Source: F1-120-MAGs023 sp038228615
GTDB lineage: Bacteria > Actinomycetota > Acidimicrobiia > IMCC26256 > PALSA-610
Reading direction: 5' to 3'
Assembly: GCA_038228615.1 (NCBI GenBank)
Contig: JBBRPC010000055.1
Location: forward strand, 1 to 18,083
DNA length: 18,083 bases
The notes under the pieces are model-generated. The model was not told where the DNA came from and made no database searches. It saw nothing but the letters and a program-made list of their open reading frames with translations. Positions 14,842 to 18,083 of the stretch are shown here, piece after piece. Each line of letters starts with the position of its first letter. Positions within the stretch are counted from its first letter, which is position 1. Made by a program: the position numbers and the translations under genes.

Positions 14842-15198
14842 ATGCAGGACCGTCCCACAGCGTCCGAACTTCTCCAAGCAGTCGGTGAATTTCTTGAACA
14901 CGATGTCTTGTCCGCCGTGGAAGGACGCGTCGCGTTCCTCACCAAGGTTGCGATGAACGTGGTCGCCACCGTTCGAAGAGAACTTGAACTTGGAGTCCAG
15001 CACGACACCGCACAGCGCGAACGCCTCGTCGCGCTCTTCAACCGCGACGGCACCACTGCCGAACTCGAGCGCGAACTCGCAGCCGCGATCCGTTCGGGGG
15101 CGCTCACCGACCGACAACACGCTGCGGCGGTAGCCCATGTCACTGCGACAGTTCGGGAAAAGCTCGAGGTTGCCAACCCGAAATATCTCAGTCAATAA
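14842..15198 (+). CDS. DUF6285 protein, LvaB-like partner of the preceding kinase
   Basis: This protein of 118 residues is highly helical and charged, with no membrane segment or catalytic signature. The N-terminal RPTASELLQAVGEFLEHDVLSAVEGRVAFLTKVAMNVVATVRREL is the recognisable family stretch. The middle is Arg/Glu-rich and the end is REKLEVANPKYLSQ. Genes of this type usually sit directly behind an APH-fold phosphotransferase. In levulinate catabolism the equivalent small protein LvaB is needed for LvaA to phosphorylate its hydroxyacyl-CoA substrate, so a stable kinase-partner complex is likely here (inference from context and family). GGGGAG at 14823-14828 lies 13 bases ahead, near the end of the kinase gene, consistent with coupled translation. 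I assign DUF6285 from memory of the family pattern, not from a search. Confidence 0.72.
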   Translation: MQDRPTASELLQAVGEFLEHDVLSAVEGRVAFLTKVAMNVVATVRRELELGVQHDTAQRERLVALFNRDGTTAELERELAAAIRSGALTDRQHAAAVAHVTATVREKLEVANPKYLSQ

Positions 15199-15207
15199 CA
15201 TCGCCGT

Positions 15208-15993
15208 ATGCGCATCGCGACTTGGAACGTCAACTCCCTGAAGGCCCGGCTTCCACGAGTCGAGGAGTTTCTGAGCTATGCCAACGTAGATGTGTTGTGC
15301 CTTCAAGAAACGAAACTCGCCGACAAGGCATTTCCGTACCTCACCTTCCAAGAGCTCGGCTACGAGTCGGTGCACCATGGTCAGGGCCAATGGAACGGTG
15401 TCGCGATACTCAGCCGATTGGGGATCAGCGATGTCCTGAACGGCTTCGGCGCTGACATCGTTGATCCATACGCAGGCGATGCCCGGTTGGTAGCGGCGCG
15501 TTGCGGCCCTATCACCGCCGTAAGTATCTACGTTCCGAACGGACGATCGGTTCCTAGCGAGTTTTATGACCGGAAGTTGTTGTGGTTCGAAGAGCTCCGT
15601 AATTGGCTCGACCGTCACTACACACCGCACGACGCTGTGGCAGTGCTCGGCGACTTCAATGTTGCGCCAGAAGACCGCGACGTATGGAGCGTGCAGGCCT
15701 TTGCCGAGTCAACCCACGTGACGCGTCAAGAACGAGCGGCGGTTCAATCGCTGTGCGATTGGGGGATGGTCGATACGTTTCGAACTGTGCATCCCGACGC
15801 GCAAGGTTTGTATTCCTACTGGGATTATCGGGCTGGCGATTTTCATCAACACCGCGGCATGCGAATCGACCTTGTGCTCGCCACCAAACCGATCGCGAGT
15901 GGCCTTACCTACGCAGTTGTCGACCGCAACGCCCGAAAGGGAACACAACCGTCAGATCACGCACCCGTGATCATCGATTTAACTGCACCGTAA
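15208..15993 (+). CDS. xthA: Exodeoxyribonuclease III
   Basis: This enzyme of 261 residues is of the ExoIII/AP-endonuclease class, which cuts DNA 5' of abasic sites and trims 3' blocked ends in base-excision repair. Active-site residues of the family are all visible: N7 (TWNVNSLK), E34 (LQETKL), Y108 (SIYVPNG), D149/N151 (LGDFNVAPEDRDVW), D221 (RIDLVL) and D250/H251 (PSDHAPV). Length is normal for the family. The ATG at 15208 follows the DUF6285 stop by nine bases and has no separate ribosome binding site, which suggests coupling to the upstream genes although the function is unrelated. Its 3' end overlaps the convergent hydrolase by 23 bases. Confidence 0.95.
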   Translation: MRIATWNVNSLKARLPRVEEFLSYANVDVLCLQETKLADKAFPYLTFQELGYESVHHGQGQWNGVAILSRLGISDVLNGFGADIVDPYAGDARLVAARCGPITAVSIYVPNGRSVPSEFYDRKLLWFEELRNWLDRHYTPHDAVAVLGDFNVAPEDRDVWSVQAFAESTHVTRQERAAVQSLCDWGMVDTFRTVHPDAQGLYSYWDYRAGDFHQHRGMRIDLVLATKPIASGLTYAVVDRNARKGTQPSDHAPVIIDLTAP

Positions 15994-16984
15994 ATTTCAG
16001 TTTCGGAGGGCGACGCTGAGAGGCAAGCACCACATCGATTGGATCAACCACGTCGGAGACACTCTCTGGCTCGATGCAGCACAGCATCGCGACGTCGGCC
16101 GTCACATGGTCGCCCCGCAAGCCTGCGTGCTCCAGCACGACACCCAGTCGGCCATTCAGCAACTGTTCAAGAATTGCAGGCAGCGCCTCGGGATCTCGCA
16201 CCATCCACGAATGGCCTGCGCCTTCGACGGCAACAAATGTCGCCTCGAGTCGCGCTGCAGCATCGTGCGCGGCGCGTTGCGGTACCAACAGATCGTGATC
16301 GGCTTGAACTACGAACGCCGCCACCTTCGCGCGACGCAATCGCTCGAGCGCTGCGGTGCTCGGACCTGAGCGCAAGACCGCGCCGCCAGCAATCAAACCG
16401 TTCCACGGACCGGTGATCAACGACGTGATCGATTGGCGCGCCCGGCTTCCGATCTTGATCGCCTGCCCGCGATCAACAAGCGCTGGCAACGTTGACGCAA
16501 CATCAATTGCCGCTGCTGCTCCGTACACAGCCATCGCGGGTGGAAACCACCGCAGCCAACGACAGAGGTCATCCCATGGCTGCCCAACGATGGGATCGAG
16601 CAAAATCGCGGCGATGCATCGTTGCGGGTTTTGCGCTGCAAGTTCAGCAATGATGCGGCCGCCCATCGAGTGGCCCATAAATACGGCGTGTCGAATGCCG
16701 AGTTTCGCCACCGCCGCATCGACAACGTTGATGAAGTCGTCGAGGCTCGCAGTGGGGTGCAAACCGGCACTTGCACCGTGGCCGGGAAGATCGATCGCGA
16801 TGACCCGAAAACCGAGTCCGACGAGGCGGGCCAGCGTCTGTGCGTACAGGAGCGACTCAACACCGAACCCGTGCACCACGACCAACGGCACGCCGCGGCC
16901 AGCAGCGGCAACTCCTACCGCGCGACCGTCGACATCGATGACGCGTCGAACGAGGCGAACCGGCGCACAGCGCGTGGCTTCCAT
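15971..16984 (-). CDS. Alpha/beta-hydrolase fold protein with a C-terminal extension
   Basis: This product of 337 residues has an oxyanion-hole VVVHGFG near 35-41, the lid-entry DLPGHGAS near 65-72, a nucleophile elbow GHSMGG with Ser106, an acid at D231 (QADHDLLVP) and catalytic His258 (GAGHSWM). This is a complete catalytic triad in the order expected for the fold. The family includes esterases, lipases, epoxide hydrolases and C-C hydrolases, so the substrate is not assignable. The ATG at 16984 is preferred because GGGGAAG stands just ahead of it; an in-frame TTG at 17026 would add 14 residues. About 60 residues after the core (from near 277) match nothing I recognise. The gene follows etfA by about 50 bases and is probably in that operon. 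Confidence 0.83.
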   Translation of the reverse strand: MEATRCAPVRLVRRVIDVDGRAVGVAAAGRGVPLVVVHGFGVESLLYAQTLARLVGLGFRVIAIDLPGHGASAGLHPTASLDDFINVVDAAVAKLGIRHAVFMGHSMGGRIIAELAAQNPQRCIAAILLDPIVGQPWDDLCRWLRWFPPAMAVYGAAAAIDVASTLPALVDRGQAIKIGSRARQSITSLITGPWNGLIAGGAVLRSGPSTAALERLRRAKVAAFVVQADHDLLVPQRAAHDAAARLEATFVAVEGAGHSWMVRDPEALPAILEQLLNGRLGVVLEHAGLRGDHVTADVAMLCCIEPESVSDVVDPIDVVLASQRRPPKLKFTVQLNR

Positions 16985-17035
16985 GGCTTCCCCATCGGCA
17001 GCAAAGCCCCATCGCACAAGGCGCAATCGAGCGCC

Positions 17036-18001
17036 TCAGGCCTTGTTCTTGATGGCCTCAATCAGCGCAGGCACAACCTTGTTGACGTCACCAATGATGC
17101 CAAGGTCGGCAACGCCAAAGATCGGTGCCTCGCCGTCCTTGTTCACAGCGATGATGTTGTCGCTGTTTTTCATCCCAACGAGGTGCTGCGTCGCGCCCGA
17201 AATTCCTAAGGCCACATAGACCTTCGGCTTCACCGTCTTGCCCGTCTGGCCTACCTGTAGCGCGTAGGGCACCCAACCGGCATCAACGATCGCACGCGAC
17301 GCTCCGAACGCACCCTTGAGCGCCTTGGCGAGTTCCTCAACGAGCGGTTTGTACGACTCCGCGGAACCGATACCCCGGCCACCAGAAACCACGACCGACG
17401 CTTCTTCGAGCTTGGGGCCGGTTTGTTCTTCTTCGAAACGCTCAAGCACCTTCGCTTCGCCAGCGCGACCCGAATCGACGCCATCTACTGCGACGACACT
17501 CGCGGCGCTGCCGCCAGCCGACTCAGCGGTGAACGACTTCGGACGAATACCAATGATGGCAACACCGCCGTCGTTCAACGTGACGTCGACCATCACTGTG
17601 CCACCGAAAATTGCGGTGCCAAAGGTCATCCCGTCAGCAGACGTCAGGGTAAAGCCATTCGTCAACACTGGGCGGTCGAGTTTGACTGAGACACGCGCCA
17701 TCGCGTCGCGACCGTCGTAACTCTGCACGAACAGCACGGCGTCGGGGCTGTGGTCGTTGACAAGTTTGGCGATTCCAGCCGCCGCGACCTGACCTGGAAG
17801 CCCGTCGCCTGGGTTGATGACATACAGCGTCGTCGCGCCATATTCGCCAACCTGTGCTGCCACCGCATCACCGGCAGTACCGGCGTAGATCGCCTCGACG
17901 TTGGTCGCGACCTCGCGCGCTTTGGTGAGGAGCTCAAGCGTTGCCGTGGTGACTTTGTCGCCGTTCGCTTCGGCGTACACCCATATTTTGTTCAGCGTCA
18001 T
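17036..18001 (-). CDS. etfA: Electron transfer flavoprotein subunit alpha (canonical)
   Basis: A conventional ETF alpha of 321 residues. The N-terminal domain begins IWVYAEANGDKV. The C-terminal FAD domain has GGRGIGSAESYKPL at 208-221, GASRAIVDAGW at 233-243, QVGQTGK at 249-255, GISGATQH at 266-273 and AVNKDGEAPIFGVAD at 285-299, all at consensus. It takes electrons from acyl-CoA dehydrogenases and related enzymes and passes them to ETF-quinone oxidoreductase. I start at the ATG at 18001, with GAGAGG about ten bases upstream; the TTG at 18010 is too close to that site. It follows etfB by 14 bases. Compared with the fused protein at 3051-4892 it is clearly the housekeeping-type ETF. Confidence 0.96.
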   Translation of the reverse strand: MTLNKIWVYAEANGDKVTTATLELLTKAREVATNVEAIYAGTAGDAVAAQVGEYGATTLYVINPGDGLPGQVAAAGIAKLVNDHSPDAVLFVQSYDGRDAMARVSVKLDRPVLTNGFTLTSADGMTFGTAIFGGTVMVDVTLNDGGVAIIGIRPKSFTAESAGGSAASVVAVDGVDSGRAGEAKVLERFEEEQTGPKLEEASVVVSGGRGIGSAESYKPLVEELAKALKGAFGASRAIVDAGWVPYALQVGQTGKTVKPKVYVALGISGATQHLVGMKNSDNIIAVNKDGEAPIFGVADLGIIGDVNKVVPALIEAIKNKA

Positions 18002-18015
18002 CGCAGTCAAACCTC

Positions 18016-18083
18016 TCAGATCACCTTGAGGTTCTCGAGGAACCCCACGATCTTTTCGAAACCGGTACCGTCGTCTTCAAACT
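18016..18083 (-). CDS. etfB: Electron transfer flavoprotein subunit beta, C-terminal fragment (partial)
   Basis: Only the last 21 codons are in the window, reading FEDDGTGFEKIVGFLENLKVI and then TGA. The ending matches ETF beta, which typically closes with an acidic-Gly stretch and an amphipathic I-V-x-F-L-E helix ending in LKVI-like residues. The gene lies 14 bases upstream of etfA on the same strand, the standard etfB-etfA order. The body of the gene lies beyond the right edge, so nothing can be said about its cofactor-binding loop. Confidence 0.85.
   Translation of the reverse strand, partial: FEDDGTGFEKIVGFLENLKVI

Noticed and set aside
14818..15630. Minus-strand frame of about 270 codons opposite DUF6285 and xthA
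   Set aside because: It is explained as an antisense shadow: xthA on the plus strand has every active-site residue, and the minus-strand product has no family features.
1..18083. Mobile element, CRISPR array, phage or defence system
   Set aside because: No transposase, integrase, terminal inverted repeats, spaced repeats of CRISPR type, or known defence domains were seen. Base composition looks uniform across the window.

Overview
The window is gene-dense, GC-rich bacterial DNA that reads as an actinobacterial chromosome. A member of Acidimicrobiia or a close relative is my best guess. The grounds are a luciferase-like oxidoreductase of the F420-dependent type, a fused electron-transfer flavoprotein (ETF), an MptA/B-like polyprenol-sugar mannosyltransferase, many GTG starts, and a small CxxC protein of an actinobacterial type. 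I saw no rRNA, tRNA, CRISPR array, transposase or phage gene, so this looks like ordinary chromosome devoted to acyl-CoA/redox metabolism and signalling.

Layout. (1) 1-1821, minus: the first codons of an ABC-transporter ATPase, downstream of a fused two-domain CoA-transferase. (2) 1822-2140: a divergent control region with two different short tandem repeats and a terminator-like hairpin that has no gene upstream of it. (3) 2141-4892, plus: a luciferase-like oxidoreductase overlapping by 35 bp a single-chain ETF beta-alpha fusion. (4) 4871-5404, minus: a DoxX membrane protein, divergent from a metal-dependent amidohydrolase (5520-6812, plus). (5) 6816-11079, minus: a 70-residue CxxC protein, a repeat-bearing spacer, a GT-C mannosyltransferase-like protein, ribB, and a histidine kinase overlapping its response regulator. 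(6) 11167-11580, minus: a small Ser/Thr-rich exported or membrane-anchored protein, divergent from a second response regulator/kinase pair (11685-13804, plus). (7) 13842-15993, plus: an APH-fold kinase, a DUF6285 protein and exonuclease III, tightly packed behind the second kinase. (8) 15971-18083, minus: an alpha/beta hydrolase behind a conventional etfB-etfA pair, with etfB cut by the window edge.

How the genes may work together. Several products fit acyl-CoA catabolism: the CoA-transferase, two distinct ETF systems (one fused and divergent, one canonical), and an APH-kinase plus DUF6285 pair that resembles LvaA/LvaB, the 4-hydroxyacyl-CoA kinase of levulinate catabolism. The two signalling pairs flank the small Ser/Thr-rich protein. 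The first appears to share a transcription unit with ribB and the mannosyltransferase, the second with the kinase/DUF6285/xthA block. The points most worth following are the luciferase-like enzyme/fused-ETF unit with its attenuator-like leader, and the LvaAB-like pair that has no acyl-CoA dehydrogenase beside it.
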